NCBI GenBank assembly: GCA_031381685.1
Contig: JANMYF010000134.1
Coordinates: 1 to 21,513, forward strand
DNA: 21,513 nucleotides
Reading direction: 5' to 3'
Source: JANLQX01 sp031381685
GTDB taxonomy: Bacteria > Actinomycetota > Acidimicrobiia > Acidimicrobiales > JANYDT01
Position numbers and translations under genes: made by a program
In this document: in pieces, positions 1 through 11,401 of the stretch
Position numbering within the stretch: position 1 is the first letter of the stretch
How the letters are laid out: each line of letters starts with the position of its first letter
Notes under the pieces: generated by a model
Told to the model about the DNA's origin: nothing
What the model saw: only the letters and a program-made list of their open reading frames with translations
Database searches by the model: none

Positions 1-941
1 TGGGTGGCGATCAGCAACCCGCTCACGCAGAGGACCCAGATGGTCGGGAGCAGGTGGCAAAGACCGGTGGCGGCGAGGGTGAGCGCCGCACGACCGCGGT
101 ATTCGCCGGTCTTGAGTACTCGGGTGAAGAGGCCGAGGAACAGCACACCGAGGGCGACGCTGAGCGCGAACGAGAACTCGCCGGCCATCGTCGAGCCGAG
201 GTTTCCGCCGTAGATGAACAGGTCGAAGTGTCGGGAGAAGACGAACGGGAACGCCGCCAGACCGAGCATGAGCGGAATCGGACGCGGAAGCTGGGCGATG
301 CGTCCTGCCGCCCAGGAGGTGGTGGGAAGCGCCAGCAGACCAAGGGCCGTGACGATCTTGAACGCGATGTTCGCCGGGATGATGAGTCCGAGGAACCCGA
401 TGACGATCGTCGGGAGCGGGAAGTAGAAGTTCAGGACCGGGAAGCCGGCGAACCAGTCGTTCGACCACCCCGTGAGCCGGCCCTTCGGAAGCAATGCCCG
501 GCGGAAGTAGTCCGAGGACCAGACGTGGGCGCCCATGTCGCCGCCTGTCGCGAGGCTGTTCTTCAGCATGTCGCCGCGACCCCACCGCCACGGTGTGACC
601 CAGTCGAAGAGGTTCTGGAGCACCGATGTCCGCGACGCTGGTTTGCCGAGGGCCTGGGCCCGTTCGGCGCTGATCTGCGACGGCAGCTTGAACATGTGCA
701 GTTTCCATGCCATGAGCAGCGTCCCGACGACGAGGATGGCGAAGGTCAGTCGTCCGAGGGTGTCGCCCGGAACCGAAAATGCCGGTCGGGCGGAGCGTCC
801 CCGGCCGGTCGCGTCGATCGAAGGGGACGCGGTCGTCACCTCTTCCTGATCGATTTCCTGGGGGGCCGTGGCGACGCCGGTGGCCGGAGCGAGGCCGGTT
901 TCAGTGTCGGTCAGGGCGCGAGGGTCAGCCTCGGCGTTCAT
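1..941 (-). CDS. GT-C-like membrane protein, PTPS-related family (3' end outside window)
   Basis: An open frame runs from ATG at 941 to the window edge with no stop, giving 313 residues of a longer protein. Residues 1-60 are polar and probably cytoplasmic. A membrane segment follows at about 64-78, then a long extracytoplasmic-type loop, then several hydrophobic segments from about 177 onward. Family-like motifs are GDMGAH (134-139), GWSNDWFAGFP (158-168) followed by NFYFPLP, GGNLGSTMAGEFSF (245-258) and a CHLLP segment near 295. I associate these with the '6-pyruvoyl-tetrahydropterin synthase-related' membrane family (PF10131), which is GT-C-like and probably transfers sugars from polyprenyl-phosphate donors. 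The name is historical and implies no pterin chemistry. There is no properly spaced Shine-Dalgarno: AAGGA abuts the ATG, whereas a -10-like TAGCCT lies 6 nt upstream. It is divergent from manB. The family call is fairly good; the substrate is unknown. Confidence 0.75.
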   Translation of the reverse strand, partial: MNAEADPRALTDTETGLAPATGVATAPQEIDQEEVTTASPSIDATGRGRSARPAFSVPGDTLGRLTFAILVVGTLLMAWKLHMFKLPSQISAERAQALGKPASRTSVLQNLFDWVTPWRWGRGDMLKNSLATGGDMGAHVWSSDYFRRALLPKGRLTGWSNDWFAGFPVLNFYFPLPTIVIGFLGLIIPANIAFKIVTALGLLALPTTSWAAGRIAQLPRPIPLMLGLAAFPFVFSRHFDLFIYGGNLGSTMAGEFSFALSVALGVLFLGLFTRVLKTGEYRGRAALTLAATGLCHLLPTIWVLCVSGLLIAT

Positions 942-947
942 TCCTTC

Positions 948-953
948 AGGCTA
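948..953 (-). promoter_or_regulatory. -10 element of a predicted leaderless promoter for the GT-C-like gene
   Basis: TAGCCT on the minus strand ends 6 nt before the ATG at 941, so transcription would start at or next to the start codon. The purines between them (GAAGGA) touch the ATG, which is too close for a working Shine-Dalgarno. No convincing -35 was found; TTCGAC lies 15 bp upstream. Confidence 0.45.
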
Positions 954-1028
954 AACCCTGAGTCCCGCGTCGAAGCGCCTCTCGGTTCTGCGCCCGTCCG
1001 TGGAACGGGTGGTGATCGGGTTCACGGC

Positions 1029-1034
1029 TAACGT
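1029..1034 (+). promoter_or_regulatory. Candidate -10 element for manB
   Basis: TAACGT would place the transcription start near 1041 and leave a leader of about 40 nt containing the GGAG ribosome site at 1072-1075. I see no good -35 box. With the opposite -10 at 948-953 this makes 942-1080 a compact divergent promoter region. Confidence 0.3.
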
Positions 1035-1080
1035 TCCGTCGCCCCGGTCTGAGCGGATGGGTGTCTCGAACGGAGATCGT

Positions 1081-2541
1081 GTGAGCGTGAAATCGAACAG
1101 CGGAAGTGCGCCCGACGGCGTGCCATCTCCCGTCGGCACCGCCGACGAGCGCCTCCACGCGATCTTCAAGGCCTACGACGTCCGTGGGCTTGTCGGCGAG
1201 CAACTCGATGCCCCGCTCGCTCGGGCGATCGGGGCGGCGTTCGCACGCTTCGCGGTCGCCGCCGAAGGGGTGTCGGAGGTTGTCGTGGCCCGTGACATGC
1301 GTCCGTCCGGTGTCGACCTGGTCGCGGCGTTCGTCGACGGTGCGACCGGCGAGGGTGTTTCGGTCATCGATGTCGGACTCGCCTCGACCGACGTGATGTA
1401 TTTCGCCAGCGGCCGACTTGGGATGCCGGGCGCGATGTTCACGGCATCGCACAATCCGGCGGCCTATAACGGCATCAAGATGTGCCTGTCGGCGGCGAAG
1501 CCCATCGGTGATGATTCTGGCCTGCGCGAGATTCGCGACATTGCTGCGGATCTGGCGATGGGTCGTGTGCCCTTCGGTGCGTCGCGTCGGCCCGGCACGG
1601 CTCGCCACGAGGATGTGCTCGACGCGTTCGTCGATCATGCACTGTCGTTCATCGATGTGTCGAAGATCCGGCCCGGTCTCAAGATCGTTGCCGACACTGC
1701 GAACGGTATGGGCGGCCTCGTCGCCCCGGCCGTGCTGAAGCGGCTGCCGGTCACCTTCGAGATCCTCTTCCCCGAACTCGACGGGACGTTCCCGAACCAT
1801 CCGGCGGATCCGATCCAGCTGGAGAACCTTCGCGACCTGCGGGCCGCAGTCGTGGCATCGCACGCGGATATCGGCCTGGCCTTCGACGGCGACGCCGACC
1901 GGGTGTTTCTGGTCGACGAGCGGGGGCAGCCGATCTCGGGCTCGACCACGACGGCGATGGTCGCTGCGGCGGTCCTGGACAAGAACCCCGGCGCGACCGT
2001 GCTCTACAACTGCATCTGTTCGAAGGCAGTGCCGGAAGTCATCTTGGAGCACGGTGGCGTTCCGATCCGCACCCGGGTGGGACACAGTTTCATCAAGGCG
2101 CTCATGGCGGAGAGCGATGCCGTCTTCGGGGGCGAGCACTCCGCGCACTACTACTTCCGCGACAATTGGCGCGCCGACTCCGGGATCATCGCCGCGCTGC
2201 ATGTGCTGGAACTGCTCTCGACGGCCGACGGGGGCGCCCCCCTCAGCCAGGTTCGGTCGCCGTTCGAGCGCTACAGCGGCTCGGGCGAGATCAACACGAA
2301 GGTGGCGAATCCCCAGCTCGTGATCGAACGGGTGCAGACGGCGTTCGCCGGCCGGGCGACGTCGATCGACCATCTCGACGGCCTGACTGTCGACATGGGA
2401 TCGTGGTGGTTCAACCTTCGGGCGTCGAACACCGAGCCGCTGTTGCGACTCAACCTCGAAGCGAACACGGCCGACGAGGTCGGTACCCACGTAGCCGACG
2501 TGCTCGCCCTCATCATGGGTCTCGCTTCCGTCAAGGTGTGA
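1081..2541 (+). CDS. manB: Phosphomannomutase/phosphoglucomutase
   Basis: This cytoplasmic alpha-D-phosphohexomutase interconverts mannose-6-phosphate and mannose-1-phosphate, the precursor of GDP-mannose; many family members also act on glucose phosphates. All four active-site loops are present: the phosphoserine loop TASHNP (121-126, Ser123), the metal loop DGDADR (269-274), the sugar-specificity loop GGEHSAH (350-356) and the phosphate-binding loop RASNTEPLLR (447-456). The 486-residue length suits the bacterial PMM/PGM family. I chose GTG 1081 because GGAG at 1072-1075 is spaced 5 nt from it and the conserved AYDVRG segment follows shortly after. In-frame ATG 1057 and an ATG at 1000 would give longer N-termini with weaker ribosome sites. 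In many actinobacteria this gene clusters with a Trm112 gene, an SIS-domain isomerase and ahcY. Here the isomerase gene is absent from the cluster. Confidence 0.93.
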   Translation: MSVKSNSGSAPDGVPSPVGTADERLHAIFKAYDVRGLVGEQLDAPLARAIGAAFARFAVAAEGVSEVVVARDMRPSGVDLVAAFVDGATGEGVSVIDVGLASTDVMYFASGRLGMPGAMFTASHNPAAYNGIKMCLSAAKPIGDDSGLREIRDIAADLAMGRVPFGASRRPGTARHEDVLDAFVDHALSFIDVSKIRPGLKIVADTANGMGGLVAPAVLKRLPVTFEILFPELDGTFPNHPADPIQLENLRDLRAAVVASHADIGLAFDGDADRVFLVDERGQPISGSTTTAMVAAAVLDKNPGATVLYNCICSKAVPEVILEHGGVPIRTRVGHSFIKALMAESDAVFGGEHSAHYYFRDNWRADSGIIAALHVLELLSTADGGAPLSQVRSPFERYSGSGEINTKVANPQLVIERVQTAFAGRATSIDHLDGLTVDMGSWWFNLRASNTEPLLRLNLEANTADEVGTHVADVLALIMGLASVKV

Positions 2542-2601
2542 TGACTTCGTAAGGACGGATGAATCATCGACCTGGTGAACGGTTTGCCCGATGGGGGCCG
2601 A

Positions 2602-2607
2602 TAGACT
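2602..2607 (+). promoter_or_regulatory. Candidate -10 element for ahcY
   Basis: TAGACT would start transcription near 2614, leaving a leader of about 109 nt. That leader contains a hairpin (GGTGCC 2673-2678 pairing with GGCACC 2692-2697) shortly before the AAGGAG ribosome site at 2708-2713. No clear -35. I could not match the leader to an S-adenosylhomocysteine or SAM riboswitch. Confidence 0.35.
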
Positions 2608-2722
2608 CGCTGTCTCTCGTCGGGCGTTCTTGCGCTGTCATCCCGTGTTCGGGGCCGACTCTTTCCGTCTGCGGTGCCCTCGTTCAGCAGCGGCACCCAC
2701 CTCATCGAAGGAGCCGAATTCC

Positions 2723-4183
<1,461 letters not shown>

Positions 4184-4194
4184 ACGGGACTGCT

Positions 4195-4226
4195 CGGGTC
4201 GCGCGCTCGCGTTCGTGCGCGACCCG
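4195..4226 (+). terminator. Predicted hairpin terminator after ahcY
   Basis: CGGGTCGCGC (4195-4204) pairs perfectly with GCGCGACCCG (4217-4226) across a 12-nt loop, 12 nt after the ahcY stop. There is no T-run, as is common for actinobacterial terminators. The -10 of the next gene begins at the very next base. Confidence 0.6.
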
Positions 4227-4232
4227 TAGCAT
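4227..4232 (+). promoter_or_regulatory. -10 element of a predicted leaderless promoter for the Trm112-like gene
   Basis: TAGCAT is followed by 6 nt and then the GTG start at 4239. No Shine-Dalgarno precedes the start. The element abuts the right arm of the ahcY terminator, so any -35 would lie inside the hairpin; none is recognisable. Confidence 0.5.
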
Positions 4233-4238
4233 CGACGC

Positions 4239-4469
4239 GTGGCCCTCTCTCAGAAACTCCTCGACATCCTCGCCTGTCCGCAAGACAAGGGTCCCTTGCT
4301 GTACGGGATCGATGGCGGCGTCGAGATCCTCTACAACCCGCGCCTCGCCCGGGTCTACAGCGTGGTCGAGGGCATCCCGGTGCTGTTGATCGACGAAGCT
4401 CGGAGCGTGGATGCGGCGGAGCAGGAGCGTCTGGCGACCTTGGCGCTCACGCCGACCTTCACCGTCTGA
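4239..4469 (+). CDS. Trm112-like small protein (UPF0434/YcaR-related)
   Basis: This is a 76-residue protein with the Trm112/YcaR pattern: an N-terminal LLDILACP segment (7-14), a middle region ending in the Y-V-x-G-I-P-V-L-L motif (40-51), then DEAR. Trm112 family members are small zinc-knuckle or knuckle-derived proteins that bind and activate methyltransferases; the bacterial role is poorly defined. Only one cysteine remains (Cys13, in CPQDKG), so the usual multi-cysteine zinc site is missing. From memory, CPxDKG with an LLYNPRL-like stretch is common in the actinobacterial branch, so this is probably a lineage trait and not decay. The start is GTG with no Shine-Dalgarno and a -10 element 6 nt away. 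Proximity to ahcY fits a link to methyl-group metabolism, which is inference. Confidence 0.8.
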   Translation: MALSQKLLDILACPQDKGPLLYGIDGGVEILYNPRLARVYSVVEGIPVLLIDEARSVDAAEQERLATLALTPTFTV

Positions 4470-4507
4470 GGGCCGGCAGGACAGCCTGAGGGCCTGAGGG
4501 CCGGCAG
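4466..4507. repeat. Short direct repeat across the Trm112 stop codon
   Basis: CTGAGGGCCGGCAG occurs at 4466-4479 and again at 4494-4507, with a partial third copy (CTGAGGGCC) starting at 4486. The first copy contains the TGA stop of the Trm112-like gene. It looks like a local slippage duplication; I see no regulatory role. Confidence 0.6.
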
Positions 4508-4551
4508 TCCCGAGGGTCCGCTGTACAGCCCGTTGTCCTACCCGGGCGGCC

Positions 4552-5214
4552 ATGCTCGGGCCCATGTGGCGACGCGTGCTTCCGTTGATCTGTCCGGTTT
4601 GCGGGGCACGATGCTCGAATTCGTGCGCCGCGTGCTGGGAGCGCTTCCCCCCGTCGACCGATGTGTCGGTGCCACTCGGTCTCGACGAACTCTGGTGTCG
4701 CTTCGCGTACGCCGGACCGGTCCGACACCTCGTGTTGGCGGCAAAGGCGACGCCGGCCTATGGCTGGCTCGCGGTGATGGGGCGCTCGCTGCCCGGACCG
4801 GGTGCCGACGCCGGGGCGGCGTCGTTCGTGGTGACCTGGGCCACCGGGTCGGATGCCCATCGGCGTTCTCGCGGATACGACCCCGCCGAACGGCTGGCTC
4901 GGTCCTATGCCCGTCTCCACGGCCTGCGTGTCGCCGAGCTGCTCGAACGCCGTGGGGGGCCGCAGGCGGGACGCACCGCCCGGGAGCGGGCCCTGTTGCG
5001 ATTCGATGCCGTCGCACCTCGGGGAGCCGACGTCGTCGTCGTTGTCGACGATGTCGTCACGACCGGGATCACGATGTCGCGGGCGGCGGGCGCTTTGCGC
5101 GACGCCGGAGTCGCGGTGGTGATCGGGGTGTGCTTCGCCCGCCGCGAGTTGCGCGGGGCTTCAGGACTGAACATCGGCGGAGAAAATGGCGTCGCTCGGG
5201 GAGGTGCGGTGTAG
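4552..5214 (+). CDS. comF: ComF-family phosphoribosyltransferase-like protein
   Basis: The 220-residue protein has the ComF architecture: an N-terminal cysteine cluster (Cys14, 17, 21, 25, 28) forming a likely zinc finger, the HRRSRGYDPAERLA segment (103-116) matching the family's R-x-R-G-[YF]-x-Q-A-x-x-L-A region, and the PRPP-binding loop DDVVTTG (166-172) preceded by a run of valines. ComF proteins are cytoplasmic; in naturally competent bacteria they help single-stranded DNA uptake through interaction with recombination proteins. Many non-competent actinobacteria keep a copy beside hpf and secA, as here, so competence should not be assumed. ATG 4552 is the first start; ATG 4564 (MWRRVL) is equally possible, and neither has a clear Shine-Dalgarno. 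The C-terminal 20 residues lack family similarity. Confidence 0.85.
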   Translation: MLGPMWRRVLPLICPVCGARCSNSCAACWERFPPSTDVSVPLGLDELWCRFAYAGPVRHLVLAAKATPAYGWLAVMGRSLPGPGADAGAASFVVTWATGSDAHRRSRGYDPAERLARSYARLHGLRVAELLERRGGPQAGRTARERALLRFDAVAPRGADVVVVVDDVVTTGITMSRAAGALRDAGVAVVIGVCFARRELRGASGLNIGGENGVARGGAV

Positions 5215-5217
5215 GGT
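5212..5217 (+). promoter_or_regulatory. Candidate -10 element for hpf
   Basis: TAGGGT overlaps the comF stop codon (TAG 5212-5214). It would start transcription near 5224 and give a leader of about 110 nt. No good -35. HPF genes usually have their own stress-responsive promoter, consistent with a separate start here. Confidence 0.35.
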
Positions 5218-5335
5218 CGCCCAACGACCGGTTCCCGGGCGTGTCCGGAGGGTCCGGGCCCGCTCTTCACGAACCGCCGCTGCGAAGACGCCACCACACG
5301 AATCACCCTGATCCAAACTCCCAGGAGGAACCGCT

Positions 5336-5935
5336 GTGCAGATAACGTTCAAGAGTCGCAATCTCGTGTTGACGGACCGTTTGAAGTCGGTCACCAGCGA
5401 GAAGATCTCCCGTTTGACGAAGTATCTCGACGGGATGGATCACGCGGACGTCACGTTCTTCGAGGAGAAGAACAAACGCATCGCCGCCCACGAGGGTTGT
5501 GAGGTTGTGCTCTTCGGCCATGGGCACTACGTCCGGGCAAAGGCGACGTCGTCGGATTCGTTTGCGGCATTGGACCTGGTCATCGACAAACTCACCCATC
5601 AGCTCACGAAGCTCAAGGGACGGGTCGTCACCCGTCATCACAGCCATTCGCATCACAACGGCGTCGCCAAGGTCAACGGTGTGAAGGTGCCGAAGGGGTC
5701 CACGGGGGTGCTCGACCCCCCGTTGGCCGTCCCGGCCGCAGAGGTCGATGACACCGTCGCGCGGATCGTCCGCAAGAAGCAGTTCGTGATGACGCCGATG
5801 ACCCCCGACGAGGCGGCGCTGAAGCTCGATCTCCTCCAGCACGACTTCTTTCTGTTCACCAATGCCGAGACCGGCCTGGCGGCGGTGCTCTATCGCCGTG
5901 AGGACGGCCACCTCGGCCTCATCGACGCGGCGTAG
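5336..5935 (+). CDS. hpf: Ribosome hibernation promoting factor, long form (HPF/RaiA family)
   Basis: The 199-residue protein has the two-part long-HPF layout. The N-terminal S30AE/RaiA domain (about 1-100) starts with MQITFKSRNLVLTD and contains the helix-rich, basic SSDSFAALDLVIDKL region that occupies the mRNA/tRNA channel of the 30S subunit. A His-rich linker (about 101-135) follows, then the C-terminal dimerisation domain (about 141-197) with the IVRKKQFVMTPMTPDEA and FFLFTNAETGLAAVLYRR signatures. Long HPF dimers join two 70S ribosomes into inactive 100S particles in stationary phase or stress. The GTG start at 5336 is fixed by a very strong AGGAGG at 5323-5328 with 7-nt spacing, the best ribosome site in the window. 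A strong terminator follows at 6067-6094. Confidence 0.95.
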   Translation: MQITFKSRNLVLTDRLKSVTSEKISRLTKYLDGMDHADVTFFEEKNKRIAAHEGCEVVLFGHGHYVRAKATSSDSFAALDLVIDKLTHQLTKLKGRVVTRHHSHSHHNGVAKVNGVKVPKGSTGVLDPPLAVPAAEVDDTVARIVRKKQFVMTPMTPDEAALKLDLLQHDFFLFTNAETGLAAVLYRREDGHLGLIDAA

Positions 5936-6066
5936 CCGAGGTTCGCCAACAAGATGAGGTGGCCGCCGGGCCCCGGACGAGCGTCCGATCGGTCCGAGGT
6001 TCGTCGGTGTCCATCACATTCTGATGACATCGAAGCAACGTCTGGCCCATGCCCGGCGGCCATGAT

Positions 6067-6094
6067 GCAGGGGTCCGGTTTTCCGGGCCCCTGC
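6067..6094 (+). terminator. Strong hairpin terminator after hpf
   Basis: A 12-bp stem, GCAGGGGTCCGG (6067-6078) with CCGGGCCCCTGC (6083-6094), contains one G-U wobble and closes on a TTTT loop. It lies about 130 bp after the hpf stop and separates hpf from the secreted-protein gene. Confidence 0.8.
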
Positions 6095-6146
6095 TTGCGT
6101 TGGTCGGTCTCGTCGCAGACGAGGGCGGCCTGGGCTGGCACGGTGG

Positions 6147-6175
6147 TTGAACTTCCCCTCTCCCGTCCATAGCGA
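6147..6175 (+). promoter_or_regulatory. Sigma-A-type promoter, predicted leaderless, for the secreted two-repeat protein
   Basis: TTGAAC (6147-6152) and TAGCGA (6170-6175) are separated by exactly 17 bp. Six nucleotides after the -10 comes ATG 6182, so the transcript should begin at the start codon. There is no Shine-Dalgarno. This is the best two-box promoter I found in the window, though the -10 ends in A rather than T. Confidence 0.6.
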
Positions 6176-6181
6176 ACCCCC

Positions 6182-7216
6182 ATGAACTCTTCGTCGCCTT
6201 CTCGCTCTCGATCCCGTTTCCGGCTGCTCCGGCTCGTTGCCGTCGTCGCGACAGCGCTGGCCGTCCTCGGCGCTCCCGCGTCCGCTCCGGCTGACGCGGC
6301 GGCGAAGAAAGCGACGAAATGCGACGCGACGTCGGGTTGGGCGGCGTTCACCGGTCGTGCGCCGAGCTTTGTGGCGGGGGGAACCACCGGCCTGTACATC
6401 TGGCAGGAACGAGGGGTGTGGCGGATCGGCGCGACCAACGACCGGGGCGCCCCGACCACGTTCTCGGCGGTCGTCACCTTCGATGCCCCGATTTCCGGGA
6501 AGCCGGTCGGGACCGAAGGCAAGAGCGACATCGTCGAGATCCGGTCCCAGTCGGTCCGGCTCCGTTTCTCGAACTTCGGTGGTCTCGACGGCGTGGCGAT
6601 CGAGTCGCCTTGTGCGTCGGCCATCTCGGTCAAAGGCGAGATCGACGGTCAGCCGATGGCGCCACAGCAGATGTTCTTCGGTCCGGCGGCGATGAATCCC
6701 TCGGCCATGCCGGGCGTGATCCAGCGTGGTTCCACGTCGCCGACCACGAGCGTCGCCGCAGGGGCCTCAGCGTCGAACGGGCAGCCAGCGGTTTCGGCCG
6801 CGGTAGCTACCGCCTGTTCCACAACACCGTGGCCTGCGGGTGTTTCCGGTCGCCCGGCGTTCCGCCGGGGTCCGGGGGGCATCTACGCCTGGGTCGAGAA
6901 GGGGATGCTCCGCCTTGCGTTCGAGACGGAGCCGGGAGCGCCGCGTCAGTTCGATGGTCGCGTCGTTGCGAATGCCCCGGTCAAGGCGCTCTCGGGCACG
7001 GTGGAGCGGCGAGATGTCGTCAAGGCGTCGGGCCAGCAGGTGGCGTTCAGTCTTCGCGTGAACGCGGCAGGAGACTCGTTCGACGTCGTGTCACCGTGCG
7101 CGACGTCGTTCAGCATCGAGGGATCCGTCGACGGCGTGCCGCTCGCATCCACCCAGATCTTCGTCGGCGGCGCCGCCACTCCGGCAGGGTCGGTCCCGGC
7201 GATCATCTCGCGCTGA
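6182..7216 (+). CDS. Secreted protein with two tandem ~135-residue repeats, function unknown
   Basis: I do not recognise the family. The 344-residue protein has a Sec-type signal peptide: an Arg-rich N-region (8-17), a hydrophobic core (about 18-30) and a likely signal-peptidase site near 38-41 in the APADAAA stretch. The mature part is an internal duplication. Repeat 1 (47-182) and repeat 2 (212-344) share, in order: an initial Cys, a GRP/GRA segment, a G-G-x-Y-x-W-x-E-x-G strand, a GAP[TR]xF segment, an ESPCA/VSPCA motif, an S-[IV]-x-G-x-[IV]-D-G-x-P segment, an F-x-G-x-A motif and an ending like P-x-x-I-x-R. Each repeat has two cysteines (47/144 and 212/306), suggesting one disulfide per domain. 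The linker (183-211) is Ser/Thr/Ala-rich. The pattern implies two beta-rich extracellular domains. It interrupts the usual hpf-secA adjacency and has its own promoter and flanking terminator. Confidence 0.75.
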   Translation: MNSSSPSRSRSRFRLLRLVAVVATALAVLGAPASAPADAAAKKATKCDATSGWAAFTGRAPSFVAGGTTGLYIWQERGVWRIGATNDRGAPTTFSAVVTFDAPISGKPVGTEGKSDIVEIRSQSVRLRFSNFGGLDGVAIESPCASAISVKGEIDGQPMAPQQMFFGPAAMNPSAMPGVIQRGSTSPTTSVAAGASASNGQPAVSAAVATACSTTPWPAGVSGRPAFRRGPGGIYAWVEKGMLRLAFETEPGAPRQFDGRVVANAPVKALSGTVERRDVVKASGQQVAFSLRVNAAGDSFDVVSPCATSFSIEGSVDGVPLASTQIFVGGAATPAGSVPAIISR

Positions 7217-7368
7217 CCGGTCGCCTCCGCCGATCAGCACGTGGGCAAGTTGGCTCGCTCGGGTCGGCTCGCTTGGGTTCTTCCTCCCGTTCCTACCCCG
7301 AAGCGGCGAGCTGGTCGACCCGCCGTGTCGAGTTAGGGTGAAGCGGTCGGCGACGCGAACCCCGCCGG

Positions 7369-7374
7369 TAGGAT
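7369..7374 (+). promoter_or_regulatory. Candidate -10 element for secA
   Basis: TAGGAT lies 9 nt before ATG 7384, so the leader would be at most about 3 nt. The same bases contain AGGA, which could instead act as a Shine-Dalgarno with 10-nt spacing; the sequence alone cannot decide. A second possible -10, TAGGGT at 7334-7339, would give a leader of about 40 nt that includes that AGGA. Confidence 0.35.
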
Positions 7375-7383
7375 GTTCGGACT

Positions 7384-10200
<2,817 letters not shown>

Positions 10201-10204
10201 ACGC

Positions 10205-10226
10205 GCAGCCCCTTCTCGGGGTCTGC
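10205..10226 (+). terminator. Predicted hairpin terminator or attenuator after secA
   Basis: GCAGCCCC (10205-10212) pairs with GGGG-T-CTGC (10218-10226, one bulged T) over a 5-nt loop, 4 nt after the secA stop. The nearest T-run (TTTT, 10239-10242) is some distance downstream, so termination may be partial and prfB may still be co-transcribed. Confidence 0.45.
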
Positions 10227-10266
10227 GGTGCGGTGTCGTTTTCGGCTGTGAAAGGTACGTGTACGT

Positions 10267-11385
10267 ATGGCTCTGTCGGAGCGTCGTGAAGAGGTTGGGT
10301 CGTTGCGAACCCGTCTCGCCGAGGCGGAGGGGTATCTCCGCGGGCCTCAACTGGTCGTGGAGAAAGAACGCATCGAACAGGAGTTGTCCGATAGCGACAT
10401 CTGGACGAACGATCCGTCCAAGGCGCGCGCGCTCGGTGGCGACCTGGCGGCCATCAACGATGACCTCAACTCGCTGCACGGTCTGCGTCGCAACCTGGAG
10501 GATGCCGAGACGCTGCTCGAGCTGGGGTTGGCAGAAGGCGACGAGTCGCTGGAAGCCGAATTGATCGAGGCGATCGCGAACGCCGACAGGATCGCCCACA
10601 CCCTTGAACTGCGGAGCCTGTTCACCGGCGAATACGACGAGGGCGACGCGTTGCTCGAGGTGCATTCGGGTGCCGGTGGCGTCGATGCTCAGGACTGGGC
10701 GGAGATGCTGCTGCGGATGTACCTCCGATGGGCGGAAATGCGCGGCCTCACCACCGAGGTGGAGTCCGTTCTCGAGGGGAACGAGGCAGGGATCAACTCG
10801 GCGACCGTTCTGGTGAAGGGTCGTTACGCGTACGGATTGCTTTCCGCGGAGCGGGGTGTGCACCGACTCGTTCGCATCTCCCCGTTCGATGGCCAGGCGC
10901 GGCGTCAGACGTCGTTCGCCGGCGTTTCGGTTGCTCCCGTGATCGAGGACGCGACGTCGAAGATCGTCATCGACGACAAGGACCTGCGCGTCGATGTGTT
11001 CCGTTCGTCGGGTGCTGGTGGTCAGCATGTGAACACGACCGACTCGGCGGTCCGCATGACCCATTTGCCGACGGGGATCGTCGTGAGCTGTCAGATCGAG
11101 CGGAGCCAGATCCAGAACCGGGCGCGGGCCATGGACATGCTTGCGGTGAAGCTCTTGGAGCGCGCTCGCCTAGAGGCCGACGCGAAGATGGCCTCGATCA
11201 CCGGGCCGCAGAAGGACGCCGCGTGGGGAAACCAGATCCGTTCGTACGTGATGGCGCCGTATCAGATGGTCAAGGACCTCCGCACCGACTACGAAACGGG
11301 CAACGTTGCCGGCGTCCTCGACGGCGACCTCGACCCCTTCATGGAGTCCTGGCTCCGCTGGCGCCGCACAGAAACCCCCGAGTAG
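10267..11385 (+). CDS. prfB: Peptide chain release factor 2
   Basis: RF2 recognises UGA and UAA in the ribosomal A site and triggers peptide release. The 372-residue protein contains the RF2 codon-recognition tripeptide SPF (205-207; RF1 would have PxT) and the catalytic GGQ (251-253) in SSGAGGQHVNTTDSAVR. The N-terminal coiled-coil domain is present (about 1-110). The frame is continuous from ATG 10267, so the programmed +1 frameshift at about codon 26 used by E. coli is absent; actinobacterial RF2 genes generally lack it. The start is preceded by AAAGG (10251-10255) at a longish 11-nt spacing, and by a small palindrome (TACGT-GT-ACGTA, 10256-10267) that overlaps the A of the ATG. Confidence 0.97.
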   Translation: MALSERREEVGSLRTRLAEAEGYLRGPQLVVEKERIEQELSDSDIWTNDPSKARALGGDLAAINDDLNSLHGLRRNLEDAETLLELGLAEGDESLEAELIEAIANADRIAHTLELRSLFTGEYDEGDALLEVHSGAGGVDAQDWAEMLLRMYLRWAEMRGLTTEVESVLEGNEAGINSATVLVKGRYAYGLLSAERGVHRLVRISPFDGQARRQTSFAGVSVAPVIEDATSKIVIDDKDLRVDVFRSSGAGGQHVNTTDSAVRMTHLPTGIVVSCQIERSQIQNRARAMDMLAVKLLERARLEADAKMASITGPQKDAAWGNQIRSYVMAPYQMVKDLRTDYETGNVAGVLDGDLDPFMESWLRWRRTETPE

Positions 11386-11401
11386 CGCGTTGGGAGAGAG
11401 G

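Noticed and set aside
2542..2722. A SAH or SAM riboswitch upstream of ahcY.
   Set aside because: I could find one hairpin but none of the conserved core sequences of these riboswitches. A covariance-model search would be decisive.
4552..5214. Evidence for natural competence from comF.
   Set aside because: ComF is widespread beside hpf/secA in actinobacteria not known to be competent, and no other competence gene is in the window.
10267..10350. A programmed frameshift in prfB as in E. coli.
   Set aside because: The RF2 frame is uninterrupted from the start codon; there is no in-frame TGA near codon 26.
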